Source of the DNA: Bacillus sp. FJAT-29790
Lineage (GTDB): Bacteria > Bacillota > Bacilli > Bacillales > Cytobacillaceae
Direction: 5' to 3'
Assembly: GCF_019039215.1 (NCBI RefSeq)
Contig: NZ_JAHNZZ010000001.1
Coordinates: 1,763,670-1,827,669 of the forward strand
DNA length: 64,000 nucleotides
Part shown: positions 24,484-33,213 of the stretch, in pieces
Layout: the number at the start of each line of letters is the position of its first letter
Numbering within the stretch: position 1 is the first letter of the stretch
The notes under the pieces: model-generated
Told to the model about the DNA's origin: nothing
The model's input: only the letters and a program-made list of their open reading frames with translations
Databases searched by the model: none
Made by a program: the position numbers and the translations under genes

Positions 24484-25320
24484 TTATTCTCCTGTTTCTA
24501 CATCGTTTTCATCATACGTGATCCAGTCACTGAAGCTGCCTGCGTAGAGTTTGACATTCTCAAAACCTGCTGCTTTAAGCGCGATGAAATTGGGCGTTGC
24601 TGTGATCCCAGATCCGCAGTAAACAATGATCTGCTTGTTTTTGTCTAGATCTGTAAATCTTTTTTCCTGCTCCTCACTCGGTTTGAAAAAGCCTTGTTCA
24701 TAACCTTCAGACCAAACTTTATTAATAGCCCCTGGAATATGACCGGCTTTTCTATCAATTGGTTCTTCTATACCTAAATAGCGTTTACAATCTCTTGAAT
24801 CAATTAATATGGAGGCCTCATCTTTGTCATTGACCGCTTTTTTTACCTCTTCATAGGAAGCCAAAATTCCTTCATTTACCTTTATATCAAAATCCTTTTT
24901 TTGATAGGTTGGGATTTCACTGGAAACTGGAAACTCCGAATCGATCCAGCCCTTATACCCGCCATCTAAAACAAACACATTTTCATGCCCAACATATTTT
25001 AATAGCCACCACAGTCGGGCAGCGAAGGCACCCTCGCCCCCATCATAAGCGATAACAGTCGTATCTTTATTGATCCCTGCCTTTTGAAGAGACCCCCTCA
25101 ACTTTTCCAGATCGGGGAGGGGGTGCCTGCCTCCATGTACTAAAACGGGGCCGGCTAAATCCTTGCCTAAATGAAAATAAACGGCTCCCGGGATGTGATC
25201 CTTCAAGTATGATTCATACCCATCGTCTGAAGAACTAAGGTTATAGCGGCAATCCGCCATTCTAATATTCCCATCATCCAATCGATCTAAAACCCATTCT
25301 TTGTCAACGAAATATTTCAT
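24484..25320 (-). CDS. thiosulfate/3-mercaptopyruvate sulfurtransferase
   Basis: A 278-residue tandem rhodanese protein. The N-terminal inactive domain (about 5-125) has RMADCRYNL and GAVYFHLGKDL. The C-terminal catalytic domain (about 150-278) has the active Cys in VYCGSGITATPN. The loop CGSGITA resembles mercaptopyruvate sulfurtransferases (CGSGVTA) rather than thiosulfate-specific enzymes. The ATG overlaps the upstream gene by 4 nt, making it the third gene after dynA. Confidence 0.9.
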   Translation of the reverse strand: MKYFVDKEWVLDRLDDGNIRMADCRYNLSSSDDGYESYLKDHIPGAVYFHLGKDLAGPVLVHGGRHPLPDLEKLRGSLQKAGINKDTTVIAYDGGEGAFAARLWWLLKYVGHENVFVLDGGYKGWIDSEFPVSSEIPTYQKKDFDIKVNEGILASYEEVKKAVNDKDEASILIDSRDCKRYLGIEEPIDRKAGHIPGAINKVWSEGYEQGFFKPSEEQEKRFTDLDKNKQIIVYCGSGITATPNFIALKAAGFENVKLYAGSFSDWITYDENDVETGE

Positions 25321-25508
25321 TCCTTCTTCTCCCTCTTTCTCTTTTCAATAAGCTTTTGAACCTGCTCTTTAGGCGTCCAGCATTTGAATTGATAGTTTGG
25401 CTTTGTTTCGAAACCTAATCGCTTACAGAAATAATTCATCCTTTTATCCGTCCTGACCGCTTGAAAATGGATGCAAGTCGCGCATGCATGAAAGGATTTG
25501 ATATTCAT
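25317..25508 (-). CDS. small four-cysteine protein, unknown function
   Basis: Sixty-three residues with Cys9, Cys12, Cys28 and Cys43 (CATC, YFCKRLG, FKCW), compatible with one bound zinc or an iron-sulfur site, and a basic, charged C-terminus. It overlaps both neighbours by 4 nt, between dynA and the sulfurtransferase gene. In B. subtilis ypbS follows ypbR here, but I cannot confirm that this is its homologue. Confidence 0.7.
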   Translation of the reverse strand: MNIKSFHACATCIHFQAVRTDKRMNYFCKRLGFETKPNYQFKCWTPKEQVQKLIEKRKREKKE

Positions 25509-28500
25509 CTATTCTCCTCGAAATTGGCAATGTCCTTTTCCATTTTTTGAAGCTGGGCAATCGGAAAATCATCGCTCAAGATAGCTAAAATTCCACCATA
25601 GTACTCACCTGCTTGCTCGATAAGAACGGAAAGCAATCGTCCGTATTCTTCTTCAAGCAATTTGTGATAATGATTTCTCAACCTACGGCCTTCGGATTGC
25701 AAATAGGTATCAGACGGCGCTGATATCATTTGTTCAAGTTCTTCACTTAAAAATTTTCTTTCGTTCTTTTCAAAGAATGATTTCGGATTTTTAAAATGGG
25801 CGAGCGCTTTTTTAAACTGTGCTCTGTCCTCATTTACAAATGCCGTTTCAAATTCGATTCCTTCCAAGCCTCTTACTTCGAAGGGACTGAAACTAAGTTC
25901 CGGGTTGACTTCAGCAGTCGTTTTTATTAGCATCTCTTGCGCTTGCTTTAATTGTTTGCTGATAAAGGCTTCCATTCTTAATGTCGTGGCCCGTAATTCT
26001 TGAGCAAAATCAAATCCAAAGCTTTGCAGAAAATCCTCCAAAGCCGTTTGCAGCGCTTTTTTAATATTGCGGCCGTCATCCTTTAATAGCGCAGGATTAA
26101 ACGCCTCCTTCACAAAATCACCAAACCGTAAAAACACGCGTTGCTTAATATAGAAAACAAGCTCATCTGCTTCTTGCTCCAGCCTTTGGGAGAGGATTCC
26201 GGCATCATTTTTTCCGATCAGCAATTGAACAGCTTGTTGCTCTTCTTCTAATTGAATTCGTTTCTGTGCTTTTAATTCTTTATTTTCCTGTGAAGACTGA
26301 ATAAATCTTCGAAGCTGTTCTAAAACTCGTTGCCATGCTAATTCAGCTGATGTTATGGAAATTTCCATCAGCTCATTCGTGATAAAGGAATAAAAACTCT
26401 CTTCAAAAAGATTAATTTTTGACCGGGCTCCTTCTTTCCTTTCAAGCTTTTCTGCCAATGCTTCTAAGCTTGATAACCCGAAAAGATGAGGGCGACGAAT
26501 TCCATATTGGATGAGCTGTTCCTCAACGTATTCTAGCACTGATTTCATTTCTTCTTCATTATTTGCGAGATCAATTGCATTTACGATAAAGAACATTTTA
26601 TCCAGCTCAAAAGAATCCTTAACACGTCCTAATTGGATGAGAAATTCACGATCTGCTTTGGAAAACGCATGGTTATAATAAGTGACAAATAGGATCGCAT
26701 CTGAATTTTTTATATAATCAAAAGCAACACCGGTATGGCGGGCATTAATTGAGTCAGCACCGGGCGTATCAACGAGGGTAATCCCCTTCTGAGTGAGCGC
26801 ACAATCATAATACACTTCAATCGTTTCAACAAAACAGGATTTTTCTTCAATCGCGACATAATCTTTAAATTCTTCCAGGTCCGTACTGATCGTTTTACCT
26901 AGATGATGTCGGAAGGATTCAAATCCCTTTAAGAAAGCGTGCAAGAACGCAAAATGGGTTTTTTCATTCGCATCAAAATTCGCTTTTGCATTGATCACTT
27001 TTTGGATATTTTTTAGCGCATCATCAAAATCGATTGCCGAAAGATCAAACATCTTCAATGAGCGATTCACATCATCGAATAACGTTTTCTCTGCCTTCAC
27101 CTTTACTAACACAGTTCCATGCTTATGTTCATCATCTATAGGCATGATTTTATTAATCGCAGCCGTCGTCGGATTGGGCGAAACAGGGAGCACTTTATTC
27201 CCGATTAGGGCATTGGCAAAGGAAGATTTCCCCGCACTAAAGGCGCCGAATAGAGCCACCGTAAATTGTTTATTTCCAAGCCGGTCCGCTTTTTGCAGTA
27301 ATTCCGCAGCCATTTTTTTAAAGCCTGGAACATCCTGGACAGTGTCAGCAGTGAAATGTAGTTTCTCGACTAAAGATTGAACAGACTGAGTCTCTGCTTT
27401 TTCGGGACTTTCCTTCAAACCCTGTTCTAGCACGACCTCAGATAAATGGCTGACTTCCATTTGATCCTCGGCAGCATCAATCGATTGATAAATCACTTCA
27501 GCCTCTTCCATTGGCACAGCAAGTAATTGAGTGATTTTTTCCTTATAACCCTCTTGCGGGAATTGCCCAGCTAGTAATTCGTCAATCCGTGTTTTGAATA
27601 AGCGAAGATTTTCCTTAATCGCTATGATTCCTTGCCAAGATTCTGCATGCATTTTTAGCTGCTTCCACTCTTTTTCTAATCGATTTTGCTTAAGCTGATT
27701 TTTCGATTTTAGGGCTTTAAGAAATAATTCTTTTAACTCTAAAAGGCTATTTTTTGCAAATCTCTTTACTAAGTCAGCGACCTCATTCGTATACTGGAGG
27801 ACATAGTCACCTGAAAGGAGCGCCCCTTCCTTAACCGTATTTACTAGAAGAGCTTCAGGGAAAACGACTTGAAAGGTTTGAGCACGTGCTAATAATGCGG
27901 AATCATGAATTTCATAATGCTTTAGTTCATGAAGGTATAGCTCTTTCAAATGCCACTCTAGCTGAGATTTTACTTTTTCGGAAAAATCTTTTTTAAATTG
28001 TTCGAGCCGCACATTTCTTTCCATCTCTGTTTTCTGTCGTGAAAAGAAAAGACCTACTTTAAAGTTAGATTGGCGGGACTCGATGTAACTTTCGGCAAGT
28101 TCCCTCGTCTGAAACGGCATTAAATAAGCGTTTTTTAATATTTCATCCACTTTATTATTTAAATCAATTTCAGTCTTATCAAGTGAACCCTGGATTATGG
28201 TTAGATCCCTTTCGATCTCTTCCACTTGCTTAGAAAGTGACTCCCTCTCCTCAATAGAAAGTTCTGTTAACTTCTGCTCATATTCTTCGATGGCTTTCCA
28301 ATTCTTCTCATCTAAATACGTTAGATGTTCACTTGCTAGTTTTTTTAACGAATGAAAAACGGATGCTGGAAGAAGCAATTGCCTTTTGGCAATCTGATCT
28401 TTAAGAAATTGCTGCAAGGCGTGGAATTCGTTTTCCCGGTGAGATATTTCTTTTAACGATGTATAAAAAATTCTCGCAGGTTCAACACCCCATGAAGCGA

Positions 28501-29176
28501 ATGAATCGCGAACACTATTCTTAAACTGCTCGAAACTCAATTCTTCCTCACGATGCTTATCTATTTGATTGATAATTAAATAAACCTGTTTACCAGCTGA
28601 AGTTAATTCCTTTGTAAAAAGGAAGTTTAATTCAGACTGAACATGATTATAATCCATTACATAAAAAACGAGATCAGCTAGATGCAATGCCGACTCCGTT
28701 GCAATTCGATGAGCATCGTCAGTGGAATCGATGCCAGGAGTATCCATTATCACAGCATCAGCAGGCAGGCTAGTTTCTGAATAGCTAATTTCGATTGCAT
28801 GGATTTGATCCCCGTCCTTACAATACGATTTCACTTGGTCATAATCATAAGGTGCCGGATATAATCTCGGTTTCCCTTCTTTAAAAATCACTTTCGCATA
28901 GTCCTCGCCTGATTTGATTTTTACGAGATTCGCGCTCGTAGGGATCGGACTAGATGGAAGTAAATCTTCTCCAACAATTTTATTAATCATACTCGATTTT
29001 CCCGCTGAAAAATGCCCGCAAAAAGCAATCGAATATTCCTGTTTCTTGAGTTTCAGTGCCAAATCCTTTGCTCTATCAGCCGTTTGCAGATCTTGATTTT
29101 TGGAAAAATACTCATGCATTGCTGTAATTTTACTCATTAAATCAACTGTGTCTTGTTTTAATGCTGTTTGAACCAT
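25505..29176 (-). CDS. dynA: dynamin-like membrane-fusion protein DynA (YpbR)
   Basis: A 1223-residue bacterial dynamin formed by head-to-tail fusion of two GTPase modules (B. subtilis DynA is about 1193). D1: P-loop GHFSAGKSS (about 54-62), switch DTPGIDST, and NQID. D2: P-loop GAFSAGKSS (about 644-652), DTPGADSI, and NAID. Between and after them are long helical stalk/paddle regions. DynA tethers and fuses membranes and protects against pore-forming agents and phage. Both G domains look intact. The ribosome site is AAGGGGAT. Confidence 0.95.
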   Translation of the reverse strand: MVQTALKQDTVDLMSKITAMHEYFSKNQDLQTADRAKDLALKLKKQEYSIAFCGHFSAGKSSMINKIVGEDLLPSSPIPTSANLVKIKSGEDYAKVIFKEGKPRLYPAPYDYDQVKSYCKDGDQIHAIEISYSETSLPADAVIMDTPGIDSTDDAHRIATESALHLADLVFYVMDYNHVQSELNFLFTKELTSAGKQVYLIINQIDKHREEELSFEQFKNSVRDSFASWGVEPARIFYTSLKEISHRENEFHALQQFLKDQIAKRQLLLPASVFHSLKKLASEHLTYLDEKNWKAIEEYEQKLTELSIEERESLSKQVEEIERDLTIIQGSLDKTEIDLNNKVDEILKNAYLMPFQTRELAESYIESRQSNFKVGLFFSRQKTEMERNVRLEQFKKDFSEKVKSQLEWHLKELYLHELKHYEIHDSALLARAQTFQVVFPEALLVNTVKEGALLSGDYVLQYTNEVADLVKRFAKNSLLELKELFLKALKSKNQLKQNRLEKEWKQLKMHAESWQGIIAIKENLRLFKTRIDELLAGQFPQEGYKEKITQLLAVPMEEAEVIYQSIDAAEDQMEVSHLSEVVLEQGLKESPEKAETQSVQSLVEKLHFTADTVQDVPGFKKMAAELLQKADRLGNKQFTVALFGAFSAGKSSFANALIGNKVLPVSPNPTTAAINKIMPIDDEHKHGTVLVKVKAEKTLFDDVNRSLKMFDLSAIDFDDALKNIQKVINAKANFDANEKTHFAFLHAFLKGFESFRHHLGKTISTDLEEFKDYVAIEEKSCFVETIEVYYDCALTQKGITLVDTPGADSINARHTGVAFDYIKNSDAILFVTYYNHAFSKADREFLIQLGRVKDSFELDKMFFIVNAIDLANNEEEMKSVLEYVEEQLIQYGIRRPHLFGLSSLEALAEKLERKEGARSKINLFEESFYSFITNELMEISITSAELAWQRVLEQLRRFIQSSQENKELKAQKRIQLEEEQQAVQLLIGKNDAGILSQRLEQEADELVFYIKQRVFLRFGDFVKEAFNPALLKDDGRNIKKALQTALEDFLQSFGFDFAQELRATTLRMEAFISKQLKQAQEMLIKTTAEVNPELSFSPFEVRGLEGIEFETAFVNEDRAQFKKALAHFKNPKSFFEKNERKFLSEELEQMISAPSDTYLQSEGRRLRNHYHKLLEEEYGRLLSVLIEQAGEYYGGILAILSDDFPIAQLQKMEKDIANFEENR

Positions 29177-29256
29177 GTATATTTATCCCCTTGTTGAATC
29201 ATTTTACATTCTATTTTAAATGATTTTTCTCACAATTCCTATCATAAGCCGAAAAT

Positions 29257-29385
29257 AAAAAGAGGACGACTCAGGAACTAAGCATCCGACCCCACATCAG
29301 TCATATATTGTAGATGGATTGTTATTATCCAATACATACAGTATATTGATCGCGGAGCCAGACCCTTCTTGAGTCATCCTCTTCA
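29257..29385 (-). ncRNA. structured RNA or long terminator 3' of a Fur-box small gene
   Basis: On the minus strand AAGAGGATGACTCA (29370-29383) pairs with TGAGTCGTCCTCTTT (29259-29273), enclosing about 96 nt with inner hairpins such as TGGAT-N7-ATCCA, followed by TTATTTTC. It begins about 17 nt after the 30-codon gene at 29402-29494. The T-rich tail fits an intrinsic terminator on this strand only. The large structured loop is more than a terminator needs, so a regulatory RNA is possible. I do not recognise an Rfam family. Confidence 0.55.
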
Positions 29386-29401
29386 GATTGTATATTCATC
29401 A

Positions 29402-29494
29402 TTATCTATTTTGTGGTTTTGCAACATGATTTAAGACATGTTTCATCATGAATGCATAGGCTGTTACTGTGCCTGCAATAAAAATCGCTACCAT
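29402..29494 (-). CDS. 30-residue membrane-type small protein behind a Fur box
   Basis: ATG with AGGAAGGTG 9 nt upstream opens 30 codons: MVAIFIAGTVTAYAFMMKHV followed by LNHVAKPQNR. A hydrophobic N-terminal helix (2-17) and a basic tail. It has its own sigma-A promoter with an overlapping Fur-type operator, so it is probably made under iron limitation. B. subtilis has small basic Fur-regulated proteins (FbpA, FbpB, FbpC, working with the sRNA FsrA). Similarity in size and regulation is suggestive, but homology is not shown. Confidence 0.6.
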   Translation of the reverse strand: MVAIFIAGTVTAYAFMMKHVLNHVAKPQNR

Positions 29495-29553
29495 ATGTAA
29501 CAACACCTTCCTATTGGAATGGTACTTGAGAATAATATTCAACTTCAATTAGA

Positions 29554-29582
29554 ATTTTAGCACGAACGATAATCATTTTCAA
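29554..29582 (-). promoter_or_regulatory. sigma-A promoter with overlapping Fur box
   Basis: On the minus strand TTGAAA (29577-29582), 17 nt, TAAAAT (29554-29559). Bases 29567-29581 read TGAAAATGATTATCG, 13 of 15 matches to the 7-1-7 Fur box TGATAATNATTATCA, covering the -35 and spacer. The MITE target site TTTTCAAT (29576-29583) includes the -35. Confidence 0.7.
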
Positions 29583-29583
29583 T

Positions 29584-29760
29584 GGCTATTTTCGCATATA
29601 TTGTTGTTTTAGCCTAAAAAGTTTGCCCGCTGATTTCCGCTGCGGACAATTGCTTTCCTCGAGGAGGTATGGGAGCCTCCTCGGCGTTACCGCCTGCGGG
29701 GTCTTCCGCTCCAATCAACTCAGATTATTAAATAAAAATCACATTATTAAAGCAACAGCC
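29584..29760 (-). mobile_element. MITE copy, subfamily A, internally deleted, with perfect 8-bp target duplication
   Basis: Ends GGCTATTTTCG (left) and GCAACAGCC (right), flanked by TTTTCAAT on both sides (29576-29583 and 29761-29768). The interior lacks about 100 bp present in the 22821 copy but keeps TGATTTCCGCTGCGG, GAGCCTCCTCGGCGTTACCG and CCAATCAACTCAG. It is inserted directly against the -35 of the Fur-box promoter and 25 nt from the ypbQ stop. Confidence 0.9.
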
Positions 29761-29784
29761 TTTTCAATAGAATCTATATAATTG

Positions 29785-30345
29785 TCACACTTTTTTAACA
29801 TCCTTTGTCAAGCGAGATATCCCATTAAAAGCTTCCTCATATTGAGTTAATTGTCTTAACGCCTTTTCCTCAGCCGGGATTCGAATCATAAGGATTACTG
29901 CATTAAAAATAGTAAACAGGAATGCGGTAAAATAAGCCTGAAACATAAGCGGAATAATAATCAATTCTGCCGTGACGATGATATAGTTAGGATGCTTAAC
30001 AAACCGGTATGGTCCTTTTTTTACAATCTTCGCGTTTGGCAAGACAATAATCTTTGTATTCCAATATGAGCCAAGTGAAGCAAGTGCCCAAAGTCTGCCT
30101 GCCTGTGTGAGTAGGAATAATGCGAGAAGAACCGGCCAACTTAGCGACAAACCTTTATTAAGAACAAGGACTTCACATATAAACGAAACAAAAAATAAGC
30201 AATGAACGAGCACGATGAACGGATAATGGGATTGTCCGAATTCTAACGCACCTTGCTGCTTCATCCAGCGTTCGTTTTTTTTGGCAATACATAATTCAGA
30301 AACTCGCTGAAAAATAATAAATGCGACAAAAATAGCGAATGCCAT
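29785..30345 (-). CDS. ypbQ: isoprenylcysteine carboxyl methyltransferase family protein YpbQ
   Basis: A 186-residue ICMT-like membrane protein with about five spans. The cofactor-binding C-terminal signature is GPYRFVKHPNYIIVTAELI, then PAEEKALRQ. In B. subtilis the equivalent (BpsB) methylates the alkylpyrones made by the neighbouring type III polyketide synthase, giving methyl ethers. It starts 3 nt after the bpsA stop with GGGAGGAAT, clearly the same operon. Confidence 0.9.
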   Translation of the reverse strand: MAFAIFVAFIIFQRVSELCIAKKNERWMKQQGALEFGQSHYPFIVLVHCLFFVSFICEVLVLNKGLSLSWPVLLALFLLTQAGRLWALASLGSYWNTKIIVLPNAKIVKKGPYRFVKHPNYIIVTAELIIIPLMFQAYFTAFLFTIFNAVILMIRIPAEEKALRQLTQYEEAFNGISRLTKDVKKV

Positions 30346-30348
30346 CCT

Positions 30349-31437
30349 CTATTCCTCCCATTTTATAAGCAGCATCTCGGAACTAAAACCCGGACCCAAA
30401 GCGGTAGCAAGGCCATATTCACCCGCCTGGCCTATTTCCATAAATCTTTTCAGTACATACAGGATCGTGCTTGCGGACATATTTCCGTATTGCTTTAATA
30501 CTTCAAGTGATATCTTTGTCATTTCAGGATCGAATTGTAATGATTGCACATACGCGTCAATGACTTTTTTCCCTCCCGGATGAGCAATGAAATGATGGAG
30601 ATCTGTAATCGCCAATTCGTTCTGAAGTAAAAATTCCGTCACATTCGGCTTTAACCAGCTTGCAATGATCGTCGGAATATCTTTAGAGAAAACAACAAAA
30701 AGGCCTTCATCCCTCACCTCCCAGCCCATAACGTCAAGTGAACCCGGCAACATTGTAGATTGGGTAGCGATAATTGCGGGAACGGTTTCCATCTTTTGAA
30801 AGGATCTCCTGTCTGCTTGGTCACCTGTAACAAGCGCACAAGCTACTCCATCCGCAAATAGTGACGTTCCAATTAAATTGCTTTTTGAACGATCGTTTCG
30901 TTGAAAAGTTAAACTGCATAGTTCAATAGAAAGAACAAGAACTTTTGCATGAGGGAAAGCAAGGCAATACTCATGTGCACGTGAAAGACCTGAAGCTCCG
31001 CCAGCGCAGCCCAATCCCCAAATCGGAATTCTTTTCGTATGCTGTGAAAACGGAAGCTTATTCATGATCCTGGCTTCAATACTTGGCGTAGCCAAACCGG
31101 AACTCGAAATACAAAAAATCGCATCGATCTCGTTATAAGGGATTTCCTTCTGTAGAAAAATATTGCTTTTCAAGCAATTTTCAATCGCTTCAGTCCCTAA
31201 TTCCACGGCACATTCAATATAAGCTTGATTTCTTTCCGCAAATGATTTATTTGCTTTAAACCAATCCAGCCCTTTTGCAAAATGCCGTTTTTCAATTTGA
31301 CCATTATGGAAAGCCTTCAGTAAACGTTCGATATCATGAAAGGAATCAGAAAACAAATCCCTGGCAAAATTCATTGCTTCATCTTGTTTGAGAACATGAA
31401 CCGGGATTGCCTCGGCTACCGAAACAATGGATGGCAT
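30349..31437 (-). CDS. bpsA: type III polyketide synthase BpsA (alkylpyrone synthase)
   Basis: A 362-residue chalcone synthase-like enzyme that condenses fatty acyl-CoA with malonyl-CoA into alkylpyrones. The catalytic Cys144 is in GLGCAGGASGLSRA, the His in AHPGGKKVIDAY, and the Asn in QYGNMSASTIL. ATG 31437 follows AAGGAGAGA; a longer frame upstream has no ribosome site and would add non-conserved residues. It forms a two-gene operon with ypbQ, so synthesis and O-methylation are encoded together. Confidence 0.93.
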   Translation of the reverse strand: MPSIVSVAEAIPVHVLKQDEAMNFARDLFSDSFHDIERLLKAFHNGQIEKRHFAKGLDWFKANKSFAERNQAYIECAVELGTEAIENCLKSNIFLQKEIPYNEIDAIFCISSSGLATPSIEARIMNKLPFSQHTKRIPIWGLGCAGGASGLSRAHEYCLAFPHAKVLVLSIELCSLTFQRNDRSKSNLIGTSLFADGVACALVTGDQADRRSFQKMETVPAIIATQSTMLPGSLDVMGWEVRDEGLFVVFSKDIPTIIASWLKPNVTEFLLQNELAITDLHHFIAHPGGKKVIDAYVQSLQFDPEMTKISLEVLKQYGNMSASTILYVLKRFMEIGQAGEYGLATALGPGFSSEMLLIKWEE

Positions 31438-31534
31438 AACGATCTCTCCTTCTTCTTCATATAGATACTTTTTACCAAAATATTGAATTCTATACAAATT
31501 TGAATCCTAATGGTAAAAATGCAGCAAGGTGAAC

Positions 31535-31700
31535 TTCGTTATGTGGCTTAAGTGGCTGAAATAGGCTTATGCGGTAGTTCAAGCTCTTTATGCGGCAATC
31601 TTCTTATGCCTCTTCGGATCTTGATTCGTTTTGCGGCTGTTTCGTCGATTTATGTGGAATATTATGCTCTATTCAAGGCACTTTTTTTGCATTTTTGCGG
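31535..31700. repeat. degenerate TTATGCGG-type repeats in a gene-free region
   Basis: The 520-bp gap 31438-31961 has no supported gene. In its first part a short motif (TTATGTGG, TTATGCGG, TTATGCGG, TTTTGCGG, TTATGTGG, TTTTGCGG) recurs about every 20-28 nt with irregular spacing. I see no other structure except a hairpin ACTTCC/GGAAGT near 31755. Confidence 0.4.
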
Positions 31701-31961
31701 AAACATTCAGTTCCAATGCGAATGCAAATCAGCAATACGGGGAAATAAAAAAAACTTCCCCAACAGGAGGAAGTAATGTTTTGAAGGAGTTGTTGTGCTC
31801 TTTTATTATAGATCCTTTCTACTGATGAAGCATTACGAAATCTTTACCAATTCACTTCATGTCGAATTGATGGGAAATGTGGAATTTTTATAAACTTTTT
31901 TATAAAAATCAACGGGAAATATGGTAAGATTATACTAGGTATTTAGTGGGAGGAATGAAGT

Positions 31962-32417
31962 GTGACACTAACAAAAAGTGTAACAGATATATTGAACGGA
32001 ACGATTGAATCAGTTAAATCAGTGTTGCCTTTAGAGATTACAGTCGAGAAACCTGCGTTATTTACGCAGCCTTACACCCAACATTCGATTGGGGTCTTAA
32101 TCGGGATGACTGGCGATGCTAAAGGCCGAATTATCATTGATGGCGATGAAATCGTGTTCGGGAAAATTGGCGAAGCCATGTTTGGAATGATGCTCGAAGG
32201 AGAAATGCTTGAATCCTTTGCAGGGGAGCTTGGCAATATGATTGCCGGCGGCCTCTCCACATTTGTTTCCCAAAGAGGATTTGAAATGGACATCACTCCT
32301 CCAACGGTTCTAATTGGGCAAACAAAGGTTTATGGTTTTACAAAAGCTTTTCGGCTGCCAGTCAAGATCAACAATGTCGGCGATTTAATGATTGTATTAA
32401 TGGTAGAACTGAATTAA
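31962..32417 (+). CDS. CheX-like CheY-P phosphatase
   Basis: A 151-residue CheC/CheX-family protein. The phosphatase signature SxxxExxN is present as SFAGELGN (about 85-92), followed by MIAGGLS. The conserved blocks GVLIGMTGDAKGRIIIDGDE and KAFRLPVKI fit single-helix CheX. It would dephosphorylate response regulators such as CheY-P. The start is GTG, 6 nt after GGGAGGAA. It lies away from chemotaxis genes, so its partner is unknown. Confidence 0.88.
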   Translation: MTLTKSVTDILNGTIESVKSVLPLEITVEKPALFTQPYTQHSIGVLIGMTGDAKGRIIIDGDEIVFGKIGEAMFGMMLEGEMLESFAGELGNMIAGGLSTFVSQRGFEMDITPPTVLIGQTKVYGFTKAFRLPVKINNVGDLMIVLMVELN

Positions 32418-32446
32418 ACGGCACTCATAAAGTGCCGTTTTTTTAT
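32416..32446 (+). terminator. terminator of the CheX gene
   Basis: ACGGCACT pairs with AGTGCCGT over a short loop, followed by TTTTTTATTT. Confidence 0.88.
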
Positions 32447-32482
32447 TTGTCAATATTGAAATTTTATTTTTAAGCAACGTTA

Positions 32483-32629
32483 TTACTCTGATTCCGCATA
32501 ATTTTTATTATTTTTCTGTTTTTGAACTTCAATGATAATTTTCTTCTTCACAAAGGAGCCGCAAGCTTTACAAAATTCCTCATCTTCCTTATATAAAATC
32601 CTGCAATGATCACAATAGTATTTTTCCAT
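32483..32629 (-). CDS. 48-residue zinc-ribbon protein
   Basis: MEKYYCDHCRILYKEDEEFC and KACGSF give two CxxC pairs (Cys6, Cys9, Cys20, Cys23), a zinc ribbon, followed by a very basic tail rich in Lys, Gln and Asn. The ribosome site is weak (TAAGAGA). Convergent with the cheX gene. Function unknown; nucleic-acid binding is possible given the charge. Confidence 0.6.
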   Translation of the reverse strand: MEKYYCDHCRILYKEDEEFCKACGSFVKKKIIIEVQKQKNNKNYAESE

Positions 32630-32874
32630 AGTTTCTCTTACCCACATCCTGTCATGGCCGTTTATACATTATATTTTTTTTCGCTAAAAATGTGAGTGAT
32701 AGGAATAGCTACGAAAGAGATCTCGTTGGTTTATTTTCTTAAAATCACCGCATATTTCATTAAGTAATACTTCTCAATACGCTTCGCTCAAAGATACTTC
32801 ACACTCTAGGTCAAAAGACCTCGTCAACCCTCAATGTACACTTCACAATTCCTTCACATTTAACCGTTCTTCTA

Positions 32875-32917
32875 CGTGATATATATCACTGAAAAATCAA
32901 TTTCCCCCTATTACCAT
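32875..32917 (+). promoter_or_regulatory. Crp/Fnr-type box and promoter of the ba3 oxidase operon
   Basis: CGTGATATATATCACT (32875-32890) contains the perfect palindrome GTGATATATATCAC. A -10-like TACCAT sits at 32912-32917. Box centre to -10 spacing matches a class II activator site (centre at about -41.5). The predicted transcript starts near 32924, giving a 118-nt leader. Confidence 0.65.
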
Positions 32918-33041
32918 AGTGTTAAAGTGATGAATGAACATTTTGTGAATTCAATGAAACACCTAGATTCTTCGCCATTGTCTTGTATTATGAAATTGTA
33001 ATCATTTACTTTTTCCAATTTTTCGAGGGGAGGGAAAGAAA

Positions 33042-33191
33042 ATGGCAAAACCGGAACTCAATAGAAAAGTTGAAACTGAAATTGAGGATAGCTCTTCTCT
33101 GAAAGGAACATTTGCTTCCGTAATGATATTAGGAGTGTTCCTGATCGTTACTTGGGTTGGTGTTTACATGTTGTTTTTAGACCGTTCATAA
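33042..33191 (+). CDS. ba3-type cytochrome c oxidase subunit IIa
   Basis: Forty-nine residues: a charged N-terminus (MAKPELNRKVETEIED) and one membrane span (about 22-44, FASVMILGVFLIVTWVGVYM). The position directly before subunits II and I and the single-helix form match the small subunit 2A of ba3/b(o/a)3-type oxidases. GGGAGGGAAAG precedes the ATG by 5-6 nt. First gene of the operon. Confidence 0.8.
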   Translation: MAKPELNRKVETEIEDSSSLKGTFASVMILGVFLIVTWVGVYMLFLDRS

Positions 33192-33213
33192 CAGAAAGAA
33201 AGGGGAAAAAGCC

